From Dicyema japonicum (lineage: Eukaryota > Dicyemida > Rhombozoa > Dicyemidae), in assembly GCA_011109175.1 (NCBI GenBank), contig RDEW01000035.1, positions 124,001-188,000 of the forward strand: a stretch of 64,000 nucleotides of DNA. The letters are read 5' to 3'. The notes beneath the pieces are model-generated. The model was not told where the DNA came from. It made no database searches and was given only the letters and a program-made list of their open reading frames with translations. Each line of letters opens with the position of its first letter. Position 1 is the stretch's first letter. Positions 30,370 through 40,739 of this stretch are shown piece by piece. The position numbers were made by a program, and so were the translations under genes.

Positions 30370-30566
30370 AAAAATATTGAAATCTTTTTTTCTTTTTCTT
30401 GTGTGAGTGTCCTTTCTAGACAATCCAGTTCCGCAGTGAGTATTCACTGATGACGGTGTCACTCGTCAAACCATTTCTGCATCGTAGATGCGTGGAACCT
30501 TCCACCAGGTGAACAGCAGCGAGATTCGAACCCGTAGCCTAAGCCACTTAAGCCCGACACCTTTAT
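30370..30566 (-). mobile_element. SINE S1 copy S1b, both ends truncated
   Basis: Minus-strand B box GGTTCGAATCTCGCTG is preceded by GGCTTAAGTGGCTTAGGCTAC. The A box is missing. The body (CTGGTGGAAGGTTCCACGCA, CACTGCGGAACTGGATTGTC) matches the complete copy at 38589-38918. It ends in the (AAGAAA)n run without the LINE-like tail. Confidence 0.8.
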
Positions 30567-30589
30567 TTAAATAAATTAATTAAAACTTT

Positions 30590-31100
30590 CTTAAAACCAT
30601 ATTGGAAGTATACGTCCAGGAGGTAAGGTTTAATCTGATCGAGAATTTTTTTTCCATAATTTTTGAAGAGACACTCAGAGGAAATGTAGGTCTGTAAGAG
30701 TACGTTGAGTCCTTCGGCCGTCCTGGCTTTAAAATTTGTCGTATAATTTCCATAGGGTAGGGATGGATTACCTGTTGATGGAAAGATTGAAAATACGGGT
30801 GAGGGTCATGATAGCATATAGGTCTATCTTCATCAATACTACTGTAGGGATATTATCTGAACCGTTGGAGTATGACAATTTTTGTTTTGAATCGCCTTCT
30901 GCACGTCATCCATAGAAAAATTATTATTGGAACCTATCTACAAGCATGGGGAGTCTTAAGGCCACCCAGATGCAAAAAAACCCCAATCTTTATTGGTGAG
31001 ATGGTGAGTTGACTCGTTTCTCGATTGATGACAGTCGAAATAATGTCTAAAAAGCAGTTGAAATGTATCCCGTCTGAAGCTCCTCAAGTTAAACGTTATA
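30590..31100 (-). mobile_element. LINE-A copy A16, pre-RT and RT start, decayed
   Basis: Minus-strand frames give MDDVQKAIQNKN, LTRIFNLSIN near 30800, KPGRPKDSTYSYRP near 30720 and KKILDQIKPYLLDVYFQYG near 30610, the LINE-A fingers region. Upstream of 30935 the resemblance is faint. Confidence 0.55.
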
Positions 31101-31412
31101 GGTATACCCTTGTCGAGAAAGATTCTCTGTTATGACCTGGAGAGATATAAAATTTTCATTGGTTGTCAGCAGAAGATTTTCTGCAGTCTCGAAGAGAACT
31201 ATGGAAAAAATTGATTGATATGTCTACCATTTACTCAATACACTATCGACTAAGATTTGCTACACTTTCAAGGGTGGCCCTTGATTTCATTATTTTCCAT
31301 GTAAGTGACAATATTGTTTAATTCAAATATGACGCCAAAAGTCTCATGACAATTAAGAATGAGTATATGCCACATTGTGAGTGAGTGGCGAACGATCCGC
31401 ACAAATTGGACA

Positions 31413-31665
31413 AGCGGTTCAGAGTTTCTCCGAGTAACAGTCTTTTTTCACGTATAGCTCTTCCCATGCATTTATGGTGATTGGGGATCCAAAGAATATA
31501 AGTTCTTCATCGGGTGTATAAATACTTCCAGGGAGTAAATCTCCGAAACATGACAAAGCTTTTGAATACTTCTTTTCTAAAAGTCCACAATTGTAGATTT
31601 CGCATTTAGTGTAATTTAATTCCAGTCCAGCTTCCAGCAGTGCTGGAATTGTCATTTCCAAATCG
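31413..31665 (-). mobile_element. LINE-R fragment R-e (RT end)
   Basis: Reads LLEAGLELNYTKCEIYNCG, then ELIFFGSPITINAWEELYVKK, matching LGLKLNAAKCEIVNYGF and the EILGCPLAETGIND block of R-d. Its last 32 bases (31411-31442) recur exactly at 34799-34830, where the same protein continues. Confidence 0.75.
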
Positions 31666-31689
31666 GAAAGTCGTGTCTGGGGATTTTGG

Positions 31690-32015
31690 GCAAGATCCTT
31701 GTGGTGGAATATATAGGTTAATCAAGTTGATCCAAAAAGTCGGGTACAGCTCCATTTTGATAATGATGGTATCGTCTGAGTTCAAAAGATCTGAGGTCCA
31801 TCGACTCACGTCAATGAAACGTATACCGTTCATTATAATTGTGAGTAGTCGTCCACCTGGTTTTCCATGATGGTCCTTAGGGATTACTGTGTATCCTGGG
31901 AATGAGAGTGTTGGCCTAGAGGATGAGAGATTGGATTCCTGGATGAGAGCAAGGTCAACTCGAGTTTTGGAGAGCTCGAAGTTCCAGGATTTTCCTTTTA
32001 ATTCTATTTGTATTT
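31690..32015 (-). mobile_element. LINE-A copy A7, endonuclease fragment
   Basis: Minus-strand blocks VDLALIQESNLSSSRPTL, SFPGYTVIPKD, GGRLLTIIMNGI and NLYIPPQGSCPKSP are the first half of the LINE-A endonuclease, with its catalytic Glu in IQES intact. It abuts R-e directly. Confidence 0.75.
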
Positions 32016-32059
32016 ATTAGTTATAGAATTATTAAGTCTCCGCGTGGACCAGGGTTTTT

Positions 32060-32940
32060 TCAAATGTCACTACAACACAAGACGGAGTCGGATGCATATA
32101 GCTTGCGGGAACCCCAAAGAGGTGGGGAGAAGTTATGGACGACTTTTCGCGTTATCATAGACTTAAAAGAATACAATTCGTCGTCACTGATGTTCATTGC
32201 TGGTGACCTAAATACAAAAATAGGAGTAAAAAGTAACTCAGATGACATTTTATGTAAAAACGTGGCTATCAATAATACACTGAGACTCCTACCTGATGTA
32301 TCAGCGGATGTCTCACTAAGAGATTCCTGGGACTCTATAATGAACATTATGAATGAAGCAGATGGCAAATATCTTGGCACAAGAAAAAAGAGTAGCATGT
32401 TTGATGCCGTTTCACCCTGAAATTGCAGAACTAGGGAGGAACTTGAATACATATGCAAGAGAAAATGGAATGCGGCATAAGACAATTACTAACGACCACT
32501 CACACTGCTTCGTTAGTTCTGATAAATATCGTGCTGGAATGAATAAGAGGACCCACTCAGATACTAATAGGAAAACCAAAGTGGATTTCGATGTGGTATG
32601 AAGCCACAGATGGAGGTGTGGAAATTATCAAAGATCACTTACTCCATTAATATTCTTAGGATAGACTTATCAATACTCCATGACAGTTAATAAACTAATG
32701 TGGTACTGGAACAATTTCTCGATGAGCCAACCCTAAGAATGATCTACTATCCAATACCGAGCTCTTTGTGAGAATCGGAAAGACCTACTCAAGAAATTTA
32801 ACATAAACATGGGTGCCCCTCGAAGAGACTCTCTTTCCATTACAATTGACGATATATTTGAAAACAGCAATAGGAAACTCTGACCGCTATACCAAGAGAA
32901 TATACTATCAGCATAGTAAGGATGTTGCTATACGACATAC
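32060..32940 (+). mobile_element. LINE-B copy B5, endonuclease and RT scraps
   Basis: Frame 32064-32420 contains SSSLMFIAGDLNTKIGVKS, the metal-binding block of the endonuclease. After a gap, 32655-32920 matches the RT palm of copy B6 through several shifts (FLDEPTLRMI, ESERPTQE, then GAPRRDSLS). Inactive. Confidence 0.65.
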
Positions 32941-32950
32941 TTTTAAACAT

Positions 32951-33560
32951 TTATTTTGATATACAATAATAGGACAAAGGCACCTCAGAGAAAAAATTGC
33001 AGATGCTGGACTGTTTCCAATGATTTACCTGAGAAAAATCTTTCCTATCTATTTTTCCAAAAAAGACCGTATCTTTTAAATTCAATTCTTTTAAAATTGT
33101 ATACCGAAATATTTTGAGTTTCACTAAACCTTGAGACATCTTACTAAATATTAAATCGGCTTTTCTGGGTATTGTGTGGATTGCATTATTTGCTAAAAAT
33201 ACTATAAAGAGAACCTCGTCCAGTATAATATCCAGTGAATCATTCAGATAGTATTGTATCTTCATTGAATAAATAATAAAAGAAAAATGATTAATAAAAT
33301 AAAAATACGTATATCCGCATCTGTAGTAATCGGCAAATTTGGTTTTACGAATCATTCTAACATTAGAGTAATGTTTAAGAGTCTTACGTACAATTATTTC
33401 AGTTTTTAATTCAATTTCATAAAATTCCAATATGCAATAGTATCGCTGTTTGCTAAATATGAAATTTGACAAGAATGCTTACGATGAATAATCTCTCCAC
33501 CAAATACTAGATTCCATTCAGAATTCTTCTGACCAAAAATAATAATAAAGCCTTTTAAAG
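32951..33560 (-). pseudogene. Paralogue of the 28447-29513 membrane protein ectodomain
   Basis: Minus-strand residues RYYCILEFYEIELKTEI, FADYYRCGYTYFYF and YSMKIQYY align with unit 1 of the downstream gene (EFYTIDIITEI, GDYYRCGYTH, YSNKLQYH). A probable 30-nt intron (33466-33495) separates a small upstream exon. At the place of the 23-nt intron in the relative there are only 9 bases (GTACGTAAG), and at the 22-nt intron the frame is off by one base. A 173-codon frame happens to read through all of this. It may be a decayed copy or part of a longer gene whose middle was filled by elements. A SINE ends just upstream. Confidence 0.55.
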
Positions 33561-33831
33561 AGAGTCATAGTATTTATAGCTTCGATAGGCAGGACACACA
33601 ATTTATTTAAGTAAATAACAGTTAATTTTAACTAATCGTAGAACTAAGGAATGATCTACAATCCTTTTTTTCTTGTTTGAGTGTCTTTTCTAGACAATCC
33701 AGTTCCGCAGTGAGTATCCACTGATGACGCGTCACTCGTCAAACTCTTTCTGCATCGGAGATGCGTGGAACTTTTCACCAGTTGAACAGCCGCGAGATTC
33801 GAACCAGTAACCTCAGTAACCAATACCTAAC
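33545..33831 (-). mobile_element. SINE S1 copy S1c
   Basis: The minus strand runs from a B box GGTTCGAATCTCGCGG through the same body as S1a to the full tail GTGTCCTGCCTAT...GCTATAAATACTATG and GGCTTTATTATTATT. The head upstream of the B box is degraded. Confidence 0.8.
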
Positions 33832-33834
33832 TAA

Positions 33835-33908
33835 TTCTCTTATATCTTTTGCTGCACATGCGGGGCTATAAATATTATGGTGCTAATAATAATAATAATA
33901 ATAATATT
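33835..33908 (+). mobile_element. LINE-B 3' tail fragment
   Basis: TTTGCTGCACATGCGGGGCT then ATAAATATTATGG and a run of TAA repeats equal the 3' end of LINE-B copy B6 (41880-41950, minus). Nothing of its coding part is present. Confidence 0.65.
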
Positions 33909-33924
33909 TACTTTTTTAATTAGT

Positions 33925-34830
33925 CTTTAAAATTAAAGAAAAGAAAGTAAACGGTTATATAGCGGCTGCCCTGACTGCGTGACTATTCTCTTTCATGATA
34001 GCGAGCGAAATTCTCTTGAATAAACAGCAGCGCTCACTAGGGTCTCCTATTCGTGTAGCGATCCGATTCCCTAGACGACTCAAGAATTCCAGAGTCGCAG
34101 GCACAAGGGAACCAGACGTCTCAACGGCGAGTGAACAAACAAAAAATCCTTGGGTAGGACCTCGTACTTTTCTCGTTTCATTTTCTCGGCCTTTTCAGCG
34201 GCAGAAGAGGCTTCAGAGTAACTCTATAGTATGTTGCAAGAGGCAAATGTATCGGTGCAGGAAACGCCTTAGACAAGAAGTTTCCCAGCTTCAAAGGGGA
34301 ATAATGTCCCGTTTTTCGTCCTGCCTGCAAAGAACGACTGGTTCGAGCATGTATGGCTGTCCGGGGGCGTCCAAAGCTCATCTAACGACTTCGTTCAAAG
34401 CCATGTGTCTGGGAAATCTGCTTGCAGTGTTGTAGTGAAGTCTTCGCATCGGCAAGGATGTGGAACACAAACTTTTAATCCACTCTCAATGAGATCCCGT
34501 TAAGGACGCATTTATCATCTAGGAAGGTACCCAGAACTCCATTGGGAATGGCGTTGAGCTCTTTTGAATTGAGAGTTCAACCTACTAGCGATGATAGGCT
34601 TGAAGGGAGATAAAGGTCCACAGGGTTTTGAATTCCAAATCCTCCAGTCTCACTGGCAGCCTAGCTGGCTTCCATGAGTAATCTGTGCGAGTTGGTCATA
34701 CAGAGTGAAATATGGAGCAGACCTCAGGACATGTGCAAACCTCTGTACGTTGAAACTGTTTTTCTGGAGGAATAATGCTTTATGTATGTCAAGTAGACAC
34801 AAGCGGTTCAGAGTTTCTCCGAGTAACAGT
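33925..34830 (-). mobile_element. LINE-R copy R-f, thumb to C-terminus
   Basis: The minus strand gives, in order, NRLCLLDIHKALFLQKNSF and VLRSAPYF (RT thumb), GIQNPVDLYLPS, LNAIPNGVLGTFLDDKCVLNG, VCVPHPCRCE, then FPFEAGKLLV...SCTDTF, PKDFLFV and CCLFKRISLAIMKENSHAVRAAAI with a stop. Every block has a partner in R-d. The endonuclease PD reads as KN, so the active site is lost. The region around 34640-34690 shows a deletion between the thumb and the PVRFGG block. It ends in a T-rich 3' UTR. Confidence 0.75.
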
Positions 34831-34831
34831 N
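34831..34831. other. Single ambiguous base (N), probable assembly join
   Basis: The N separates two unrelated retrotransposons read in the same orientation: LINE-R to the left and LINE-C to the right. A 32-base exact repeat ending at 34830 also occurs at 31411-31442. Confidence 0.7.
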
Positions 34832-35880
34832 GCTTGAGGCAGTTTTGGGACGTGATCCCAATTTCAACGAGAGTAATCGTATTACGCACCTTATCATGAA
34901 CGAAAATATCGGGTTTGTTATTCTGTACAGCCGTATCTGTACTAATCGTTGTGTCTACACGAATCTCCACAAATTCATTTGAGACAACAGATTGGACTGA
35001 GTGGGTCTTCAGTTTCTTAGTTTTTCTTATTCCATATTGACGGCAGAGGTGTAAGTGAATACATCTGACCACCTCGTTATGCCGCCTGAGATACGAGCTA
35101 TTCAGCATTCTCCCACATCTAGTTGCAAGGTGATCAACGGTCTTCTTTCCTGAGTTACAATGTTTGCACTTGGCTTCTCCATTATCAAAAAACATGTTAC
35201 GATCCTGAAGCAGACACAGCCTTCCTTCGGTTACAGGAGAATGATTTCCATGAACTAACCACCCTGAGGATTCAGCAATATTCACTTCGGTATCTTTCAG
35301 ACACTCAAATAGAATAGAGTGCAGCGATTTCTCTTCAATTTTTCCCAGTAGATATTCATGTTGTATTTCCATCAATTTCAACATTGTCAAATCCTTCACA
35401 TTTTCAATGTTGTACTTTCTTGAGATGAATTTTACGATAGTGGCCATGTGTATTTTCTTTGAATTAATGACCCGTAGAATTCCCGCTCTTCTTAGGCAGT
35501 AATTTGCCTTATGTTCCAAATCACTATAAAATTGGAGGAGCATTCTTTCTGCTTTGTTACTGACTAACTCGAGGCCTCTTCCAAATTTATTTCTTGGTAG
35601 ATAAAGTCTTTCTTTGTTTGCCGGTTGCAAGTGGATATGACTGTCCATAAGAATTCTGCGAATATTTTTATCAATCTGTTCAAACTCTCCAGGTTCGATA
35701 TCAATCAATCCAATGTAATAGTTGTAAAGGGAGATTGCATACTCATTCATAGCTTTAAACAGGTTCACTGAGTTTAAATCCGTCTTCGTCAAATTTTTGA
35801 TCCGCTTAGATACTTCTCCATAGATTTTATTCATAATTTCTCCTTTAAGAACATTTGCTGTTATTAATATTTAAAATTAT
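34832..35880 (-). pseudogene. LINE-C fragment C-2: C-terminal half with RLE endonuclease
   Basis: A long minus-strand frame begins near 35880 with LKGEIMNKIYGEVSKRI, overlapping the last 37 bases of the RT half at 30319-30355. It carries an alpha-helical middle, a Cys/His knuckle (CKHCNSGKKTVDHLATRC) and the endonuclease core NNKPDIFVHDK...TLVEIGI, the PD...E signature of restriction-like endonucleases in R4/Dong-type elements. It ends at the N at 34831, before a stop codon. The frame is intact for about 340 codons. Confidence 0.75.
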
Positions 35881-36089
35881 AAAAAATATTTTATTTCTGC
35901 AAATGGTTTTAAGGTTCAGGTTGAACATAAATAAGTTGCGCTAGATATCGAATATCTAAAAATGGATTTCTTTATGCGTTGCTTTCCAGATAGTGTAAAC
36001 AGCGTATTTGGACACTGGCCCCATTGTTATTGATAGAACTGAAACAACTATAGTATTTTTTTCTATTAATCAGTAGAGTTAGAATAATT

Positions 36090-37075
36090 TTGCTCATTTG
36101 ATCGTTCATTCAGTTATCTAAAAAAACGATCTACAATTTAACCCGTGACGAATTTCCAAATGATGTGAAGAAATGTGTCTTATGTCAGACCTAAAGGCTA
36201 TCTGAGACGAGGCCTCCAATTACGGCAACCATTGCTGAATATCTGCGTGATAGATGATCTGATAGATCTTAGAAGATATTCCTGATTGAACAACGGATAT
36301 TCTTGGGTATTTGTTCTTCATTTTATATTTAATTGTAATGGTCGATTCTTTTTCAAACTCTTATGGTAGATGAAGAAATATCTCACTAACAAAAAGCTAA
36401 ACTAAACAGCTGAAGAAATATCTCAGATTTTCCATCAATTTGTTTATATCCATGGATCACCTATTATATTTCAAACAGAAAATGGTCTGGAGTTCAAAAA
36501 CTCTTTTCTCAGGGATACATATTTTCGAAAGACCTCGAGCACGTGGGTTAAAGGTCAGGTTGAGAGGTATAATTTATATAACAACGTATAGGTTAAATCA
36601 ATCTCTAATAAATGGGGTTATCGTTTCAGCTATGAAGGAACTCTTGAAAAATATAAGTGTAGACTTTGTGATATGTATTCATTACACCATTACAAATCAT
36701 ATGATAACAAAACATTATCCGTTCAACACATTTATGGGAGCTGATTACCCGCCACTAATTTCGGATGAATGATTGAATGATTTAATGCAGTATAAGAAGA
36801 CTTTTCGTTGTCAAGGGACTCTGATCGAAGATATATTTTGTTAGCTTTGAAAAAGACTGCGTAAGAAAAGAAGCATGAAAATGATGAGGAATCATTGAAT
36901 GTAGGAGATAGAGTTATTATACGGATGGATTGTGATTTCAATCAATCAACAAAAAGGTGTTTTATATAGCACTTGGACACTACAATTTATCAAGTAGTGG
37001 ATATATACTGCATGTAGATGGTGGTAACTTTCAAACAATGATAGTCCACCAAAGCAGAATAAAAAGATTGTTTTA
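36090..37075 (+). mobile_element. Gypsy-type integrase fragment
   Basis: Through several shifts the plus strand gives KKCVLCQT (end of an HHCC zinc finger), ETRPPITATIAEYL, a DLIDLRR-like first catalytic Asp, NNGYSWVF, IFHQFVYIHGSPIIFQTENGLEFKN with the second acidic residue region, and GQVERYNL with the catalytic Glu. A C-terminal LNVGDRVIIRMD and VDGGNFQTMIVHQSRIKRL follow. This is the rve integrase fold of LTR retrotransposons or their domesticated relatives. A second copy of the C-terminus lies at 40740-40885 (-). Confidence 0.65.
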
Positions 37076-37079
37076 AATG

Positions 37080-38110
37080 TCTATTCTAGAAAAAATTTTT
37101 ATCTTTTTTGGCTTAATGTGGAGATTAGAATTAGTTGTTGATTAGGAATGAAAGTAGGTATTGATTATGGTTGAGACTACACTTAGGTATGTCTAGGGAA
37201 CGGATTAGAGATTGACAAGTGAAGGGATAGGGTTATGGTCAAGGTTTGGGTTAGGGATTAAAGTTAGGGTTAGAGATATAGATTGACTATTGATAGGTAG
37301 CCAACTAATATAATCAATTTCCTCCTTTCGATAAGTTATCCATAAGCTTCAGCAAGATCAATGGTCTACAAGATCAATGGTCCAATAAATCCTGATGTTT
37401 CGACGCCGACTGGTTTAAAAATGAACTGTCCACCAAGACAGGACAATATGCCATTAATATTATTCCAAATAAGTATTTTTGTATTTATAGTTCAATAGAA
37501 ATAAATATTATTTAATTCCTACAGGTACGTTGAAGTCCGTGGAAAAAACTGAGATGGCCAGAAAGAAGAGATAAAAAAAGCTTCTAGACAGGTTCACGTT
37601 CCGAATTGTCGTGGTTGAAATAACTGGATGAATTGCGAGAAATTGTTTCACTTTCCAAGAAGTATGGACGTCTGGTTACAATCAAAAGTCATGAAATACG
37701 TGAGGCACAGAGGCTTCTGCAGTTTGTCTCCGTCGTCGTAAGAGACGTCAATTAATCGACGGAGAGCATCTAACTATTTATTAAAAGTTATAATAAAAAG
37801 TTGTTTTCTCAAATTAATGCAATTGAATTGACGCCTGCTTTGTACACAAAACAAGATGTTTTCTGATTTTTTTACAGGCAATTAAAATAAATAATTTACA
37901 ATCAAAGCAGTTAAGTACTAGTATAAATTAGTGGGTCAATAATTCTTTTGATGGGACAGATAGTGGTTGAATTGATGATGAATTTGCATAATTACCGGTA
38001 AATAAATATTTTTGTTTATTAATAAGAAAAGTATAGCTTACGGTATGCAAATCAGGTACCCTGGAAGAGCTGGTACGCTTATCACTTTTCAATAAGCCAT
38101 AAATCTTTAA
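37080..38110. other. Unassigned DNA
   Basis: Contains scattered TTAGGG-like words at 37190-37275 (GGGTTAGGGATTAAAGTTAGGGTTAG) that are not tandem enough for a telomere. A small patch with codon-like structure lies at 37510-37760. I recognise no gene. Confidence 0.4.
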
Positions 38111-38300
38111 GGGTCGTACTCAGATACTCCAGTTCACAGATTTCTTCCCATTTATGCTATTTGAAGAAAGACTGCCAGATTAACATGACACTCTAAAGTT
38201 AATTGTGGAAACTCTTTTAATAGAGTTACGAGGAGCACATGATATTATTTCAGATCATCCTATGACTGAGATTCCTACCTTGAATGTCGGCTCTTGAAGG
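38110..38300 (+). other. Coding-like patch of unknown origin
   Basis: One frame reads KGRTQILQFTDFFPFMLFEERLPD, a stop, then DTLKLIVETLLIELRGAHDIISDHPMTEIPTLNVGS. The mix of residues and the even frame look like exonic sequence. The right part is repeated at 40054 onward. I cannot assign a family. Confidence 0.35.
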
Positions 38301-39031
38301 CAAATTTGTTAATTTCACGATGATTGACGATGTCGAAACCTATATCTTGAAGAATGTTGGCGAATTTTGCACATGTGAATGTCAAATGATACTCCAAAAT
38401 TTGAAGTTATCGCATTGGTGAGTACATTTTTTCACAGATTAATAGAATTGATGGTGGAGAATAGGTCTAGCAAACTGTGTAGCAATCTCAACTATAGTTT
38501 TGTGATCTCTCATCCTCGCTGTTTTCACAATCTATTAAAATGTATTTCCAAATCACTAACTTTTGATTTTCGGAAATACAATCCCGAAGCCGGGTGGCTT
38601 AGTGGTTAGGTGTGGGGCTTAAGTGGCGTAGGCTACGGGTTCGAATCTCGCTGCTGTTCATCTGGTGGAAGGTTCCACGCATCTACGATGCAGAAATGGT
38701 TTGACGAGTGACGCCGTCATCAGTGAATACTCACTGCGGAACTGGATTTGTCTAGAAAGGACACTCACACAAGAAAAAGAAAAAAAAAGAAGTGAAGATC
38801 ATTCCTTGGTTCTACGATTAGTTAAAATTAACTGTTCTTTACTTAAATAAAGTGTGTGTCCTGCCTATGCGGAGCTATAAAATACTATGGCTCTCGTGAA
38901 AAGGCTTTATTATTATTAATCCCGAAAATCGCTTATCCAAGTCTTCGTTCCGATATAGTGCATTATAGAGAGGACGAATGATCTGGACACACTTACGTTA
39001 GTCCATTTTTGAGTAAATAATCGTCCAGAAT
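38244..39031 (+). repeat. Duplicated block D1, copy with SINE
   Basis: Apart from the SINE at 38589-38918 it matches 40054-40498 with a few differences. A 20-nt GT...AG segment at 38419-38438 (GTGAGTAC...CACAG) is 13 nt in the other copy. Confidence 0.8.
38589..38918 (+). mobile_element. SINE S1 copy S1a, complete, with target duplication
   Basis: A 330-bp tRNA-derived SINE. The tRNA-like head has an A box TGGCTTAGTGG (38595-38605) and a B box GGTTCGAATCT (38638-38648), the internal promoter for RNA polymerase III. The body has GGAAGGTTCCACGCATCTAC and CACTGCGGAACTGGATTTGT. An AAGAAA run near 38780 and a LINE-B-like tail (TATGCGGAGCTATAA... TATGGCTCTCGTGAA) end in TTATTATTATT. It is flanked by AATCCCGAA at 38580-38588 and 38919-38927. 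The empty site is present at 40383-40391. Confidence 0.9.
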
Positions 39032-40051
39032 TAGGTGGAGTATTCATCTGAAATATAATAGGCACCGGATAGGCGAGGTAAAACCACAGCAGATAGTTGC
39101 GGAGTCATAAGGTGCAATCTGTAGTAGAGAACACCAGGGTCCAAATTAAGGTAGACAGTGTTATCCGTACCTCGGTGCTAGTCAAGCACAATAAACCGGA
39201 CATTGTGGTACACGATAAGGAGTCTGGCCAAGTCCCTATCATAGAGGTTGGCATTGCGTCTTCAATCGATCAATGAAATAGCATTCGTCCACGTAAATAA
39301 TTACTGTCTTATTATTAAGTCAATAATCACCATGATATTAACAATTTCTACGGGAAGGCCATCAGCAGATCCCATCCTCTCTTAATATTGACCATATTTT
39401 TTATGATGTTTCTCTCTCTTCAAAAATACAGTAGTAGTCTGCAGAGGAAAGTGCTTTTTAAGGGAAACAGCTTTTGCTCAAACAGCACGACAGTGGATGG
39501 TAACCATATGGATCGATCAAACGTCCTCGGCAACATCTTCGCTCAGCACTTACTTTAAGGTCAAAATGGATGGAGGGTTGTATTCTCACTTCTTCGATTC
39601 TTTTGTTGATCAACACTTTTATTTATAAATTCGAGTATTCGATGTCTCTTTAGTCTTCAAGAGACGAAGGAAGACACGGACTTTACCCATCATTATGCCA
39701 CGTCGACTGTATTCGTATAAAAGAACAATATTAACAACAAACACACAGATGCACTCAACTTTAATATCAAATAGAATAAATAAAATATTTCGTATAAAAG
39801 AATAATGGTAACAACGAGCACACAAATATACACTCAGATTTGGAGTTTATTAAATAGATATGAGGAATATTGTACATTTTGTATAGATAGTCTCGATAGT
39901 TAAGCATTATTGGGTATAAAGAAAGCTTAATTGACTCAAATGCATTATTTCTGAATGTGCGTTATGTGAATGGAAATAATCGACAAATATTCAAAATATG
40001 TTAGGCGGAGTCTATTTTTAGAATTTTCTATTGTTTTATGTATATTTTCAC
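39032..40051 (+). repeat. Duplicated block D2, first copy, with LINE-C endonuclease end
   Basis: A 1.02-kb unit nearly identical to 43209-44210. Near its left end a frame reads VIRTSVLVKHNKPDIVVHDK...VPIIEVGIASS with a stop at about 39275, the RLE core of LINE-C. The remainder looks like a long 3' UTR with two related segments containing CGTATAAAAGAA about 70 bases apart. It is followed by an N at 40053. Confidence 0.75.
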
Positions 40052-40052
40052 G

Positions 40053-40053
40053 N
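40053..40053. other. Single ambiguous base (N), probable assembly join
   Basis: The N stands between the end of D2 and a restart of D1 sequence (ATTATTTCAGATC, as at 38244). Joined haplotypes or a scaffold join would explain this. Confidence 0.7.
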
Positions 40054-40498
40054 ATTATTTCAGATCATCCTATGACTGAGATTCCTACTTTGAATGTCGG
40101 CTCTTGAAGGCAAATTTGTTAATTTCACGATGATTGACGATGTCGAAACCTATATCTTGAGAAATGTTGGCGAATTTTGCACATGTGTATGTCAAATGAT
40201 ACCCCAAGATTTGAAGTTATCGCATTGGTGAGTATCACAGATTAATAGAATTGATGGTGGAGAATAGGTCTAGCAAACTGTGTAGCAATCTCAACTGCAG
40301 TTTTGTGAGCTCTCATCCTCGCTATTTTCACAATCTATTAAAATGTATTTTTAAATTACTAACTTTTGATTTTCGGAAATACAATCCCGAAAATCGCTTA
40401 TCCAAGTCTTCGTTCCGCTATAGTGCATTACAGAGAGGACGAATCATCTGGACAAACTTACGTTAGTCCATTTTTGAGTAAATAATCGTCCAGAATTA
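40054..40498 (+). repeat. Duplicated block D1, copy without SINE (empty site)
   Basis: Matches 38244-39031 minus the SINE. AATCCCGAA occurs once (40383-40391). After CAGAATTA at 40498 it continues into other DNA, whereas the first copy continues into D2. Confidence 0.8.
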
Positions 40499-40739
40499 TA
40501 TTTTGTTTGGAAAACAGACTTTCATCTGTTACTACTATCATTCCTTCACCACCGTTAATTAAACAGATTTTATCATAATGAAATGCTTATGCGAAATACT
40601 TTGTAATATTATCTCTTTGATGAGACAAATTTTGAATTTGCATAACTTTTTCTTAACTCACACATGTTTTTGACAATTTAAGAATTCAACGTGAGACTTA
40701 AGTATATAAAATATTCATTATTCACTCTAGAAAAAAATT

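Noticed and set aside
32951-33472. 173-codon frame as a complete single-exon gene
   Set aside because: Alignment with the relative at 28447-29513 shows that it reads through positions of introns and a frame slip, so a simple intronless gene is unlikely.
38589-38660. Functional tRNA gene
   Set aside because: The head has A and B boxes, but it is the start of a 330-bp repeat with target duplications and four copies, so it is a SINE.
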